Shown: positions 43,131 through 52,337 of the stretch, in pieces
Numbering within the stretch: position 1 is the stretch's first letter
Layout of the letters: the number at the start of each line of letters is the position of its first letter
Origin: Virgibacillus proomii
GTDB taxonomy: Bacteria; Bacillota; Bacilli; Bacillales; Amphibacillaceae
Reading direction: 5' to 3'
Assembly: GCF_900162615.1 (NCBI RefSeq)
Contig: NZ_FUFN01000010.1
Span: 2,262,519 to 2,326,518 of the forward strand
DNA length: 64,000 nucleotides
Made by a program: the position numbers and the translations under genes
The notes under the pieces: generated by a model
The model's database searches: none
Told to the model about the DNA's origin: nothing
What the model saw: only the letters and a program-made list of their open reading frames with translations

Positions 43131-45473
43131 TCACATAAAATCATATGGAGAAAGATCGACATCTTCTTTATTAACTGTTTCTCTATCCTCCTCTACTTTT
43201 TCCATGCCAACTGTCTTGTCTTCATCGCCAAGTTTAGCATGTAGATTTTCTACCAGGCTTGTATAGCGCTGATTTGTATCAACTGTAGAAATGCCGTATA
43301 AAAAAGACTGCTTTTCTCCACATATAATTAATGATTGTTTACTTCTTGTAATCGCGGTATACAATAAATTTTTTCGTAACATCCGATAATATGCTCGTAC
43401 TACAGGTAAGATAACAATTGGAAATTCACTACCTTGCGACTTATGAATCGATATACAGTAAGCAAGCATGATGTTTTGATAATCTTTCCGCTCATACACT
43501 ATTTCTCGATCATCATAAGCTACTACGAGCTGTTCTACTTGCTCTGTGTTCTCTTCTTCACGAAAAATAGCGACAACCTCTCCAATATCCCCATTATAAA
43601 CGCCATCCTCTGGTTGATTGACAAGCTGAATGACTTTATCACCCACTCGAAACACCGCATCTGCTGTTTTCACTTCTCTTTTTTGTCTGGTTTTTGGATT
43701 AATAACTCCTTGCAACTCTTGATTAAGCTTTGTAATGCCAGCTTCCGAACGATACATCGGAGCGAGTACTTGAATATCTTTTGTGTCAAAACCTTTCTCC
43801 AAAGCTTTCGTGAAGATGGTCGTTATCACATCAACCATTTGTGATTCATGACATGGGATAAAATTAAAGTCCTTATCTTTTTCTAAGTTAATAACTTGAT
43901 CATTTTTTATCTCGTGGGCAAGTTGAATAATTTTGGAACCTTCTTGCTGACGGTATACTTCCGTTAACCGAACGTATGGGATTCGCCCTGTACGTAAAAG
44001 ATCGGATAGCACTTGACCTGGTCCAACAGATGGCAACTGATCTTCGTCACCGACAATCAGCACTTGCATATCATCTGGGATGGCTTTAAATAATTGATTC
44101 GCTAACCAAATATCAACCATCGAAAATTCATCAATGATTAAAAACCTGCCGGACAATGGATTGCTTTCATTTTTTTCAAAGTTATGATTGCCATCCCAAC
44201 CTAATAGTCGATGAGCTGTCATCGCCGGAAGACCAGTCGATTCATTTAGCCGTTTAGCGGCTCGTCCGGTTGGAGCAGTTAAAACAAACGGAAAGTCATC
44301 ATTATTTTTATAATCCTGTTTATCTAAGGAAAGCTCATGAATCGCCGCATATGCCTTTAAAATTCCTTTGATCACCGTTGTTTTCCCGGTTCCTGGCCCT
44401 CCTGTAAGAATCATTACTTTGGAGTGAATGGCCTGATTAATTGCGGTAAACTGTTCTTTTCCATAAGATAAGATTTCTTCTTCCTCAATAGCACCAATTA
44501 TTTTCATTAGCTCAGCTAATGGCGTGTGATGCTCTACCCTTTTCTTAAGCACTCGTTGTAAATGTGAACTAAAACCATCTTCTGCGTAATAAAGAACAGG
44601 TAAGTATACATTTCCGTCTTGAATAATGATCTTTTTATCCTTATTTAAGGCAATCAGTTGTTCTGTAATGGTTGCTTCAGAGATCTCACCGGGAGCTAAT
44701 AGGTTAAAAACAGAAGCTAAGCATACATCCATTGGTAAATAAACATGACCATCTAGGACAGAACGTTGTAAAACATAGATGCAACCTGCCCCAATACGAT
44801 GGGGATGACTGGCAGGTAAGCCTATTTGTCTAGCAATTTCATCAGCTGTCCGGAAACCAAATCCTTCAATATCAAACACGAATTGATAAGGATCAGCTTC
44901 CATTAAATCAACAGCTTCATCTTTATAGTGCTCATAAATTTTCTGTGCCATCTTTAAGCCAATATTATAATTAGCTAGATAAACGGCGACACGTTCAAAG
45001 CCTTGATTCTCCAGTAACGTTTCCCGTAAAGATTTGGCAGTTTCTTTTTTAATACCTGGAATGGTAGATAATGCTTCTGGATCATCCAAAATTTTTGAAA
45101 TTGCAGTATCTCCCAACGTATCAATGATCCTTTGAGCTGTTTTTTTACCAATACCATAAAATAAATCACTTGATAAATAAGCAATCAGCCCGTCCTTGGT
45201 AGTAGGAACAAACGTTTGATAAGACACTACTTTATATTGCTTGCCAAACCGAGGATGGCGTTCAAACATGCCATAGAAATAATAGCTCGTTTCCGGTTGC
45301 AAATTGGAAAAATAGCCTTTGATAACAATTGTTTTGTCTTCAAAGGCTTCATTCGTCTCGATAACTTTTATTTTTGCAATCGAAAAGTGCTCCAGTGCGT
45401 TGTGAAAGATCATATGAAGCAATTCACCACGAATATACCGCTGATTCTCAACCGCTTGGTTATCTTGATCCAT
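43131..45473 (-). CDS. recD2: RecD2-type ATP-dependent DNA helicase
   Basis: RecD2 is a 5'-3' SF1B helicase acting in replication fork maintenance and repair, without RecBC partners. The 780-residue protein has an N-terminal OB/HhH region (about 90-230) with FYGIGKKTAQRIIDTLGD and then the helicase core: Walker A GGPGTGKTTVIKG (about 350-362), FLIIDEFSMVDIWLANQL (about 445), LPSVGPGQVLSDLL and a motif VI region YCISIHKSQGSEFP (about 695-708). I use ATG 45473 (GGAG eight bases upstream) rather than a GTG three codons earlier. Confidence 0.96.
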   Translation of the reverse strand: MDQDNQAVENQRYIRGELLHMIFHNALEHFSIAKIKVIETNEAFEDKTIVIKGYFSNLQPETSYYFYGMFERHPRFGKQYKVVSYQTFVPTTKDGLIAYLSSDLFYGIGKKTAQRIIDTLGDTAISKILDDPEALSTIPGIKKETAKSLRETLLENQGFERVAVYLANYNIGLKMAQKIYEHYKDEAVDLMEADPYQFVFDIEGFGFRTADEIARQIGLPASHPHRIGAGCIYVLQRSVLDGHVYLPMDVCLASVFNLLAPGEISEATITEQLIALNKDKKIIIQDGNVYLPVLYYAEDGFSSHLQRVLKKRVEHHTPLAELMKIIGAIEEEEILSYGKEQFTAINQAIHSKVMILTGGPGTGKTTVIKGILKAYAAIHELSLDKQDYKNNDDFPFVLTAPTGRAAKRLNESTGLPAMTAHRLLGWDGNHNFEKNESNPLSGRFLIIDEFSMVDIWLANQLFKAIPDDMQVLIVGDEDQLPSVGPGQVLSDLLRTGRIPYVRLTEVYRQQEGSKIIQLAHEIKNDQVINLEKDKDFNFIPCHESQMVDVITTIFTKALEKGFDTKDIQVLAPMYRSEAGITKLNQELQGVINPKTRQKREVKTADAVFRVGDKVIQLVNQPEDGVYNGDIGEVVAIFREEENTEQVEQLVVAYDDREIVYERKDYQNIMLAYCISIHKSQGSEFPIVILPVVRAYYRMLRKNLLYTAITRSKQSLIICGEKQSFLYGISTVDTNQRYTSLVENLHAKLGDEDKTVGMEKVEEDRETVNKEDVDLSPYDFM

Positions 45474-45491
45474 TCCAAACACTCCATTATT

Positions 45492-46160
45492 TTACTTCGC
45501 ATCATTAAGTAATGCAGTCGTTCTTTTTTTACCGTTTAGAGCTAAAACATGCTCAGGTTGAATACGTAATGCTTCGTCAAAATAATGCAATGCTTTCTCT
45601 AGTTGCTCTCTGTATAAAGCGATAACCCCTAAATTATAATATGCGTCGCTATGCTCTTTTTGTATAGCCAGTACCTTCTGAAAAATTTGCTCCGCATCGT
45701 TAATAAGTTGAATTTGTGCCAAACTTAGCCCATATTGAAATAATATTTCTGTATCTTCCGGGGCTAATTCGGTAGCTCGTAGCAAATAAGGGAGTGCTAA
45801 TTTATAATGCTCCTGCTGTTGTAGCGTCATCCCTAGTAAATAGTAAACATCTGCTTCGACTAAACCAAATTCAATTGCTTTTTGAAAGTTCTCCTGAGCT
45901 TCTTTATATAAGGACTGTTCATAATAGAGATTACCTAACCCATAATAAGCAGTTGCTGCATGTGCATCAAGTTGAATCGCTTTTTCAAAAAATCGCTGTG
46001 CTCGTTCCATATCATTCATATGGAATAATAAATTACCAAAGTTAATATAGCCAACCGGATCATTTGGTTGTTCTTCAATTATTTCCATGAATAATACAGC
46101 AGCTTTTTCAAAATTACTTTCCTCTATACAAGTGATTGCTTGTTGTAGCTTAGTATTCAT
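45492..46160 (-). CDS. yrrB: TPR-repeat protein YrrB
   Basis: The 222-residue protein consists of about six 34-residue tetratricopeptide repeats, for example PVGYINFGNLLFHMNDMERA and AATAYYGLGNLYYEQSLYKE. Such proteins bind partner proteins; the partner is not known here. It is encoded between mnmA and recD2, spaced 15-18 bp, as in Bacillus subtilis. Confidence 0.9.
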   Translation of the reverse strand: MNTKLQQAITCIEESNFEKAAVLFMEIIEEQPNDPVGYINFGNLLFHMNDMERAQRFFEKAIQLDAHAATAYYGLGNLYYEQSLYKEAQENFQKAIEFGLVEADVYYLLGMTLQQQEHYKLALPYLLRATELAPEDTEILFQYGLSLAQIQLINDAEQIFQKVLAIQKEHSDAYYNLGVIALYREQLEKALHYFDEALRIQPEHVLALNGKKRTTALLNDAK

Positions 46161-46175
46161 CGTATAACTCCTTAC

Positions 46176-47288
46176 TTAACCTACATAGTCCAGTCGCTGA
46201 TCTCTTTTAAAAATTTCGTCTATCGTTCCACCGCCAAGGCAAACCTCACCATCATAAAATACAACTGCTTGTCCTGGTGTAATAGCACGCTGCCTTTCTC
46301 CAAACGTAACTTTTACTCGTTCATCATCGATTTTCGTGACAGTTACCGGGCTGTCCTGTTGACGATAGCGAAATTTTGCTGTACACGTAAAGCTGTCCTC
46401 TATCTGGTCCGGATGAATCCAATTGATATCTGTTGCAATTAATGCATCCGAATATAAATACTCGTTTTCATCACCTTGCTCCACATAAAGGATATTTTCT
46501 TTCATATTTTTTCCCACGACAAACCATGGTTCACCCGCTCCACCAATACCAAGACCTTGACGTTGACCAATCGTATAATACATTAATCCATCGTGATGTC
46601 CTTTAATGACACCGTTCAATGTTTGCATTTCGCCCGGTTGTGCAGGTAAATATTCACTTAGAAATTCTTTAAAGTTCCGCTCACCAATAAAACATATTCC
46701 TGTACTGTCTTTTTTAGTTGCTGTAGCCAGACCATGCTCTTTTGCAATTTTTCGAACCTCTGATTTATGCATGTGACCAAGCGGAAACATCACTTTACTT
46801 AAAACATCCTCGGTTAATTGGTTTAGAAAATATGTCTGATCTTTGTTATCATCAACACCACGCAAGAGTTCATATCGGCCATTTCGCTCACGCACCCGTG
46901 CATAATGCCCGGTTGCAACATAATCTGCTCCTAGTGACAAGGCATGATCAAGGAAAGCTTTAAATTTAATTTCTTTATTGCACATGACATCAGGGTTTGG
47001 TGTTCTGCCGGCTTTGTATTCATCTAAAAAGTACGTAAACACTTTATCCCAGTATTGCTTTTCAAAATTGACGGCATAATACGGAATATCTAATTGATTA
47101 CAAACACGAACAACGTCATCAAAATCCTCTGTTGCCGTGCAAACTCCAAATTCATCTGTATCGTCCCAATTTTTCATAAAGATGCCAACCACATCATAGC
47201 CTTCTTGTTTTAGAAGAAGGGCAGCAACAGAAGAGTCAACACCTCCGCTCATTCCTACTACAACTCTTATATCTTGTTTATTACTCAT
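46176..47288 (-). CDS. mnmA: tRNA-specific 2-thiouridylase MnmA
   Basis: MnmA installs sulfur at C2 of the wobble uridine in Lys, Glu and Gln tRNAs. The 370-residue protein has the PP-loop VVVGMSGGVDSSVAALLL (about 8-25), the first catalytic cysteine in NPDVMCNKEIKF (about 99-110) and the second in DSTGICFIGERNF (about 194-206). Start ATG 47288 is nine bases from AAAGG; an ATG three codons earlier lies directly against it. It overlaps or abuts iscS, whose product supplies its sulfur. Confidence 0.96.
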   Translation of the reverse strand: MSNKQDIRVVVGMSGGVDSSVAALLLKQEGYDVVGIFMKNWDDTDEFGVCTATEDFDDVVRVCNQLDIPYYAVNFEKQYWDKVFTYFLDEYKAGRTPNPDVMCNKEIKFKAFLDHALSLGADYVATGHYARVRERNGRYELLRGVDDNKDQTYFLNQLTEDVLSKVMFPLGHMHKSEVRKIAKEHGLATATKKDSTGICFIGERNFKEFLSEYLPAQPGEMQTLNGVIKGHHDGLMYYTIGQRQGLGIGGAGEPWFVVGKNMKENILYVEQGDENEYLYSDALIATDINWIHPDQIEDSFTCTAKFRYRQQDSPVTVTKIDDERVKVTFGERQRAITPGQAVVFYDGEVCLGGGTIDEIFKRDQRLDYVG

Positions 47289-47293
47289 CCTAA

Positions 47294-48445
47294 TCATCCT
47301 TTATTGCTTGTTAACCGATTTACAATTTTCGCTATTCGTAAGGCAGCTGTTTCTACATTTTCAGGAGTATTGCTTAAGCCAAAGCTAAATCGAATCGAAT
47401 TGGTTGTACATTCATGTTCTTTGCCGTACATGGCTGTTAATACGTGAGAAGGCTCAACCGATCCAGCAGTACAAGCACTTCCACTAGAAGCTGCGACACC
47501 TTCTAAATCAAAATTTGTTAACAGCGCTTCTACATTCGTTTTTGGAAAGCTAATATTTACAATGGAAGCAACCGAATCATCTAAATCGCCATTTACACGA
47601 AACTCCACGTTTTGTTCCTGCAGTATTTGCAAAAACTGCTGTTTATAGCCTTGATATTTTTCAATTCGTTCATTTCTTTCTTTTTTCACTAGTTCTACTG
47701 CCTTTTGAAAGCCAACAATCCCAGCCAAATTTTCCGTGCCTGCACGTCGTCTTCGTTCTTGCTCACCACCAAACTGGAGGGAAGAAAGCTTTACATTTTC
47801 TTTCGCATATAAAAAGCCAACACCTTTTGGACCGTTCACTTTATGAGATGAAACGGTAAGCATATCGACTCCCAATGCAGCTACATCTATATCAATAAGA
47901 CCAAATGCTTGAACTGCATCTGTATGAAAATAAGCTTGATGAGATTTTAGTTTTTTACTAATTTCCTTAATTGGTTGGATAACACCTGTTTCATTATTGA
48001 CATACATGATCGAAACAAGAATGGTTCGATCTGTAAGTGCTTTACTTACAGCTTCTACAGACACCTTGCCATTTTCAGCAATTGGTAAGTATGTCACATC
48101 AAAACCTTCTTTTTCCAATTGCTCTACAGTGTGAAGCACAGCATGATGCTCTTGATGGGTTGTAATGATATGATTTCCTTTATGACGATTTGCTCTAGCA
48201 GTTCCTAGTATTGCTAAATTATCAGCTTCTGTTCCACCACTGGTGAAAATAATCTCTTTTTCTTGGGCGTTCATACTTTTAGCCAGATCATACCTAGCTT
48301 TGTCCAATAACTGCCTTGCCTTTCTTCCAAAATAGTGGACACTTGATGGATTACCAAAAACCTCTTTCTCTACAGAATAAATCGTATCCAAGACAAGAGG
48401 ATGAACTGGTGTTGTGGCGGCATGATCTAAATATATTTGTTCCAC
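47294..48445 (-). CDS. iscS: Cysteine desulfurase (IscS/YrvO type)
   Basis: This PLP enzyme takes sulfur from cysteine; adjacent to mnmA it acts as the dedicated sulfur donor for tRNA thiolation. The 383-residue protein starts with the DHAATTPVHP block (about 6-15), has the PLP lysine in SSHKVNGPKGVGF (about 201-213) and the active-site cysteine loop AASSGSACTAGSVEPSHVL (about 322-340). It is 21 bp downstream of cymR. Confidence 0.95.
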   Translation of the reverse strand: MEQIYLDHAATTPVHPLVLDTIYSVEKEVFGNPSSVHYFGRKARQLLDKARYDLAKSMNAQEKEIIFTSGGTEADNLAILGTARANRHKGNHIITTHQEHHAVLHTVEQLEKEGFDVTYLPIAENGKVSVEAVSKALTDRTILVSIMYVNNETGVIQPIKEISKKLKSHQAYFHTDAVQAFGLIDIDVAALGVDMLTVSSHKVNGPKGVGFLYAKENVKLSSLQFGGEQERRRRAGTENLAGIVGFQKAVELVKKERNERIEKYQGYKQQFLQILQEQNVEFRVNGDLDDSVASIVNISFPKTNVEALLTNFDLEGVAASSGSACTAGSVEPSHVLTAMYGKEHECTTNSIRFSFGLSNTPENVETAALRIAKIVNRLTSNKG

Positions 48446-48466
48446 ATCTATCTATCCTTCCCTGGC

Positions 48467-48886
48467 TTAAATATAAAACATATATGCATCTTGAGGTTCA
48501 TCATTATTATGATCAGCTAAATCTTTTAGTGTTGTTGTGTCTAATACATCTTTTACAGCATCACGAATACGCAACCACAAGGCTTGCTTTGCAGGCTCTT
48601 CATCTTCAATCCCTTCAACAGGAGTAATTGGGCCTTCTAAAACACGAATAATGTCTCCTGCTTTAATATCAATCGGCTCTTTAGCTAATACATAACCACC
48701 ATACGCACCGCGAATACTCCGAATTAAACCCGAGTTTCGTAATGGTGATGCTAATTGTTCTAAATAATGTTCAGATAAATTATTCTCTTTTGCTATTTGT
48801 TTAAGAGAAGTAGGTCCTTTGCCATGACATTTCGCTAAATGTATCATAAGAGTAAGACCATATCTCCCTTTCGTTGAAATTTTCAT
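48467..48886 (-). CDS. cymR: Rrf2 family cysteine metabolism repressor CymR
   Basis: CymR represses cysteine uptake and synthesis genes together with CysK in Bacillus subtilis. The 139-residue protein opens MKISTKGRYGLTLMIHLAKC with a winged helix-turn-helix (SLKQIAKENNLSEHYLEQL, about 25-43, then GLIRSIRGAYGGYVLA, about 51-66). It lacks the three-cysteine cluster of IscR, as expected for CymR. The start is ATG 48886, after GAGGTG. It heads the cymR-iscS-mnmA-yrrB-recD2 run, divergent from rarA. Confidence 0.92.
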   Translation of the reverse strand: MKISTKGRYGLTLMIHLAKCHGKGPTSLKQIAKENNLSEHYLEQLASPLRNSGLIRSIRGAYGGYVLAKEPIDIKAGDIIRVLEGPITPVEGIEDEEPAKQALWLRIRDAVKDVLDTTTLKDLADHNNDEPQDAYMFYI

Positions 48887-48935
48887 ATACTGACACCTCA
48901 ATTTTAATTACGTTCCAATTATCTTTATACATGAT

Positions 48936-48944
48936 ATTATAGCA
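48936..48944 (-). promoter_or_regulatory. Extended -10 promoter of cymR
   Basis: The minus strand reads TGCTATAAT, an extended -10 with a full TATAAT hexamer, about 50 bp upstream of cymR. No good -35 is visible, consistent with an extended -10 type. Confidence 0.6.
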
Positions 48945-49046
48945 TGGAACCCATTCTACTTGCATGATTGGAAAACCTATATCAGGTAATAACAAAGTAA
49001 TCAACTTTGTAAACAGTGTATTATTATAATATAAAGGACGGTATAA

Positions 49047-50324
49047 ATGAAACAAAAACCACTCGCAGTTCGGATGAGACCGGAGCATATTGATGAAATT
49101 ATTGGTCAAGAGCATTTAGTTGGTGAAGGGAAAATTATTCGTCGGATGGTAACTGCTGAGCAGTTAGCTTCCATGATTTTATTTGGACCTCCCGGAACTG
49201 GAAAAACTTCTATGGCAATGGCACTTGCAAAAAGTCTTGGAAAACCAATAAAATTATTAAATGCAGTGACCGATAAGAAAAAGGATATGGAAATTGTTGT
49301 AGAAGAAGCAAAAATTACCGGACAGATCGTACTTATTTTAGATGAGGTTCATCGTCTTGATAAGGCAAAACAAGACTTTTTACTGCCTCATTTAGAAAAT
49401 AATTTAATAATCCTGATTGGTTGTACAACGAGTAATCCTTACCACTCTATTAACCCGGCTATTCGCAGTAGATGTCATTTATTTGAATTACATCGTTTAA
49501 CAGTGGATCATGTCAAACAAGCAATCTCCCGTGCAATGACAGATTCAGAAAAAGGGTTTGGCGATAAAAACATCCAGTTATCAGAGGAAGCGTTAGAGCA
49601 CTTTGCGCAAAGTGCTAATGGAGATATGCGTGCTGCCTTAAATGGGATTGAACTCGCCGTATCTTCCACACCAGAGGATAAAAACGATATCATTCATATT
49701 TCTTTATCAATTGCAGAAGAATGTATGCAAAAGAAAAGTTTTTCTCATGATAAAGATGGGGATGCCCACTATGATGTTCTATCTGCTTTCCAAAAGTCAA
49801 TCCGTGGTAGTGATGTAGATGCAGCACTTCACTATTTAGCAAGATTAATTGAAGCTGGTGATCTAGATAGCATTGCTCGGAGAATGATTGTTACTGCCTA
49901 TGAAGATATTGGACTTGCAAATCCGCAAGCTGGTCCACGAGCACTGGCCGCAGTTCAAGCTGCAGAGCGGTTAGGTTTTCCTGAGGCTAGAATTCCGCTT
50001 AGTGTGGCGATTATCGAATTATGTCTATCACCAAAATCAAACACTGCTTATAAAGCATTGGATGCAGCGTTAGAAGATGTAAGACGCGGGAAAGGTGGAG
50101 AAGTTCCTGTTCATTTAAAGGATTCTCACTACAGTGGTGCCAAAAGATTAGGCCGAGGCGTAGACTATTTGTACCCGCATAATTATGAACATGGTTGGGT
50201 GAAGCAGCAATACTTGCCAGATTCTATAAAAAACAAACAATACTATACACCTAAAGCTACCGGGAAATTTGAACAAGCTATGAAACAAGTTTATGATAAA
50301 ATCCAGAAAGATAAAAAGATTTGA
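49047..50324 (+). CDS. rarA: Replication-associated recombination protein RarA
   Basis: RarA (MgsA, YrvN) is an AAA+ clamp-loader-like ATPase acting at stalled forks. The 425-residue protein has RMRPEHIDEIIGQEHLVG (about 9-26), Walker A FGPPGTGKTSMAMALA (about 46-61), Walker B ILDEVHRLDKAKQD (about 98-111), CTTSNPYHSINPAIRSR (about 129-145) and the C-terminal tetramerisation domain with EDIGLANPQAG. It is divergent from cymR. The yrvM/tcdA gene that often follows it is missing. Confidence 0.95.
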   Translation: MKQKPLAVRMRPEHIDEIIGQEHLVGEGKIIRRMVTAEQLASMILFGPPGTGKTSMAMALAKSLGKPIKLLNAVTDKKKDMEIVVEEAKITGQIVLILDEVHRLDKAKQDFLLPHLENNLIILIGCTTSNPYHSINPAIRSRCHLFELHRLTVDHVKQAISRAMTDSEKGFGDKNIQLSEEALEHFAQSANGDMRAALNGIELAVSSTPEDKNDIIHISLSIAEECMQKKSFSHDKDGDAHYDVLSAFQKSIRGSDVDAALHYLARLIEAGDLDSIARRMIVTAYEDIGLANPQAGPRALAAVQAAERLGFPEARIPLSVAIIELCLSPKSNTAYKALDAALEDVRRGKGGEVPVHLKDSHYSGAKRLGRGVDYLYPHNYEHGWVKQQYLPDSIKNKQYYTPKATGKFEQAMKQVYDKIQKDKKI

Positions 50325-50424
50325 CGTATAAGTTCGATCTCCTGTGGTAACAATGAAGATAGAATACAAACAAATCTATTTAAAAATCATTGTAAAATTG
50401 TTACTTTAAAAGGAGTTGAACTAA

Positions 50425-51075
50425 ATGGCAAAAGTTAGACAAGATGCCTGGTCACATGAGGATGACCTATTATTAGCAGAAACCGTACTACGTCATATTC
50501 GCGAAGGTAGTACACAATTGAATGCTTTTGAAGAGGTTGGAGATAAATTGAATCGTACCTCCGCAGCATGTGGATTTCGTTGGAATGCTGAAATTCGTAA
50601 TAAATACGTAAATGCTATTGATCTTGCAAAACGACAACGAAAAGAAAAGAAACGTGCGATGGCAAAGGCTAATAAAGCGAATAAATCCGGTCTATCCTTC
50701 TCTCAAGGAGAAACAAAGGGAAATTCCAGCCACTCTATGCCTAATAATGATCCGCAGCTTACAATGGATATGGTTATTAGTTTCTTAAAAGATGTAAAAA
50801 AACAAACAATGGCTTCTCATCAGTCCCTGGCTTCTCTTGAACAGGCTGAGCGGGAAAAAGAAGCACTACAAAAGCAAGTAGATACATTGAATAAAGAATT
50901 AGAAGAAACGAAACAAAGATTAACAACGATTCAAGAAGATTACCAAGCATTTATCCAAATCATGGAAAGAGCGCGCAAAATGACGGTTTTAGAAGACCAG
51001 GGAATGATGCCTGCACCAGCTTTCCGAATGGACAAAAATGGCAACCTGCAACAATTAGCTCAAGGGTCAAACTAA
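50425..51075 (+). CDS. RsfA family (Myb/SANT-like) transcription regulator
   Basis: RsfA-type regulators modulate sigma-F-dependent genes in the forespore. The 216-residue protein has an N-terminal Myb-like domain (VRQDAWSHEDDLLLAETVLR to SAACGFRWNAEIRNKY, about 3-56), a basic KRQRKEKKRAMAKANKANK stretch (about 64-82) and a coiled coil (about 130-180). Several paralogues occur in spore formers, so I give no symbol. It is a single gene 100 bp after rarA with a GGAG site. Confidence 0.85.
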   Translation: MAKVRQDAWSHEDDLLLAETVLRHIREGSTQLNAFEEVGDKLNRTSAACGFRWNAEIRNKYVNAIDLAKRQRKEKKRAMAKANKANKSGLSFSQGETKGNSSHSMPNNDPQLTMDMVISFLKDVKKQTMASHQSLASLEQAEREKEALQKQVDTLNKELEETKQRLTTIQEDYQAFIQIMERARKMTVLEDQGMMPAPAFRMDKNGNLQQLAQGSN

Positions 51076-51148
51076 AAGCATAAGAAAGAACAAAAAAGCT
51101 AAAAGTGCTCGTTTAGCGACCTTACAAACTGAAAAATCTTCGAACGAG

Positions 51149-51324
51149 ATAAAGTGAAACTTCATTCCGTGGAACGCTTTTTACACGGAATGTTAGTACC
51201 GCAAGGGTATGACCTAAAGGCCCTGAACCAATTGGGCATTAGGTGCCGTTTTTCTATCATATTCGCTACATCATTAGCATGTTTTTGAAGTAAGAAAAAT
51301 ACGGCACCTTACATGCGGGAGAAA
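51149..51324 (+). repeat. Dispersed structured repeat, copy I with replaced inner stem
   Basis: It starts ATAAAGTGAAACTTC and ends CATGCGGGAGAAA. The 5' hairpin CATTCCGTG/CACGGAATG and the outer long-hairpin arms AGGTGCCGT/ACGGCACCT match the consensus. The inner CTCCCACTT/AAGTGGGAG stem is replaced by TTTTTCTATCATATTC paired loosely with GAAGTAAGAAAAAT. It runs head-to-tail into copy J. No gene lies between rsfA-type gene and the 6S RNA. Confidence 0.85.
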
Positions 51325-51566
51325 GGGAAACCTCATTCAAGGAAAGCTCATCTCCTTGAAAAACCGCGGTGTATTGCTGGCGTAGCAACCCTGTCCTTGA
51401 AAAAGAAGAACGCTTTTTCTGCGTGCGATGTCTATTCAAGAAGCTTCCCTTGTCCTGTCAACCCCAACGAATCGGGAATTTAGGTACTGTTTCTCTCATA
51501 ACGTTCGCAAAATAATAAGTAGATTTTTCAAAGGCAAGGTATACGGTTCCTTACATCGTAGATAAA
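51320..51566 (+). repeat. Dispersed structured repeat, long variant J
   Basis: The copy is joined to I by a shared GAGAAA and ends TACATCGTAGATAAA. It carries two CCTTGAAAAA modules (51354 and 51391) before the central block CCCCAACGAATCGGGAATTT, and a weaker long hairpin AGGTACTGT/ACGGTTCCT. It resembles copy B0 and is partly decayed. Confidence 0.75.
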
Positions 51567-51576
51567 GAAAACATCC

Positions 51577-51646
51577 TCTGCAACAAGCGGTCCCTTTTTA
51601 GTCGGCCTTCCTTTAGTTTCGAACTGATGTTGGGCCTTATTGCAGA
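51577..51646. other. Unassigned inverted repeat beside the 6S RNA
   Basis: TCTGCAACAAG (51577-51587) and CTTATTGCAGA (51636-51646) pair with one mismatch around a 48-base segment with further GC-rich blocks. It belongs to no other feature I recognise and is about 100 bp from the 3' end of the 6S RNA. Confidence 0.4.
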
Positions 51647-51744
51647 AAGAAGATTGAAGTTTACTAGCAGCACGAGCGCTTTAGTTAAACGAAGCTACAT
51701 TCATAAAAGCTCCATCAAGTAAAAACGGACATCGTTTCCAAGAC

Positions 51745-51940
51745 AACGAAAAAAGCCCTAAATTGCTAGAAGGAAGATTCCAATCTCGCAATTTAGGGCT
51801 TTCTATTGGCTCCCGATCGTGCCGTCCACTTAGAAGTTTTGATCCCGCTCTCAGCAGGTGGGTGCTCTGTTCTATACTTATTGTGTTTCCTCAGGTTAAG
51901 AGGCGTGCACGCAATATAGAAACATGCGAGCTCCCATTTT
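51745..51940 (-). ncRNA. ssrS: 6S RNA (BsrA type)
   Basis: 6S RNA binds the sigma-A RNA polymerase in place of promoter DNA. On the minus strand the sequence has a closing stem with TTTCTAT near 51925 and ATAGAAA near 51804, conserved GTGCACGCCTCTTAACCTGA (about 51887-51908), the 3' side block GAGCACCCACCTGC (about 51847-51860), and a strong terminator AAAGCCCTAAATTGC/GCAATTTAGGGCTTT (51752-51802). Position just downstream of aspS matches bsrA in Bacillus subtilis. The exact 5' end is not certain. Confidence 0.85.
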
Positions 51941-52105
51941 TAAAGTTGTTCGGTCAAAATACTTTTTATGGACGAACACATCAGGATTTTGCTCTTATTT
52001 GTAAATATATTTTAACATGTCATTTCTCAAAAAATCAATCCTTAAGATTCGTATATGCAAAGTGTTATAAAGTAAATCAGTCAGTGGTCTTTTTTCTGCG
52101 AAAGA

Positions 52106-52314
52106 TGAGATGAAAGGCTAAGGTTTCAACATCCTTCTAAAAAAACAGTGAGGATACTAGCGTAGCTTTTCTTGCCCTTGAAAAACCGCTATGTATCGCT
52201 GTCGTAGTCTTTCTTGTCATCCAGAACGAGTCCGGTATTTAGGGCCGTATCTCCCACTTAAACTTCTTCTTCTTATTATCTTTAAGTAAGAGTATTTTGC
52301 GTCATCTTTACCCT
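52106..52314 (+). repeat. Dispersed structured repeat, decayed long copy K
   Basis: It has the module CCCTTGAAAAACCGCTATGT (52181 region), then ACGAGTCCGGTATTTAGGGC, CTCCCACTTAAACTTCTTC and AAGTAAGAGTATT, ending CATCTTTACCCTATA in place of CTTACATGCGGGATAAA. The 5' end near 52106 is uncertain. It lies just past the aspS stop. Confidence 0.6.
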
Positions 52315-52337
52315 ATATTTTTTTCTACAGCTAATCT

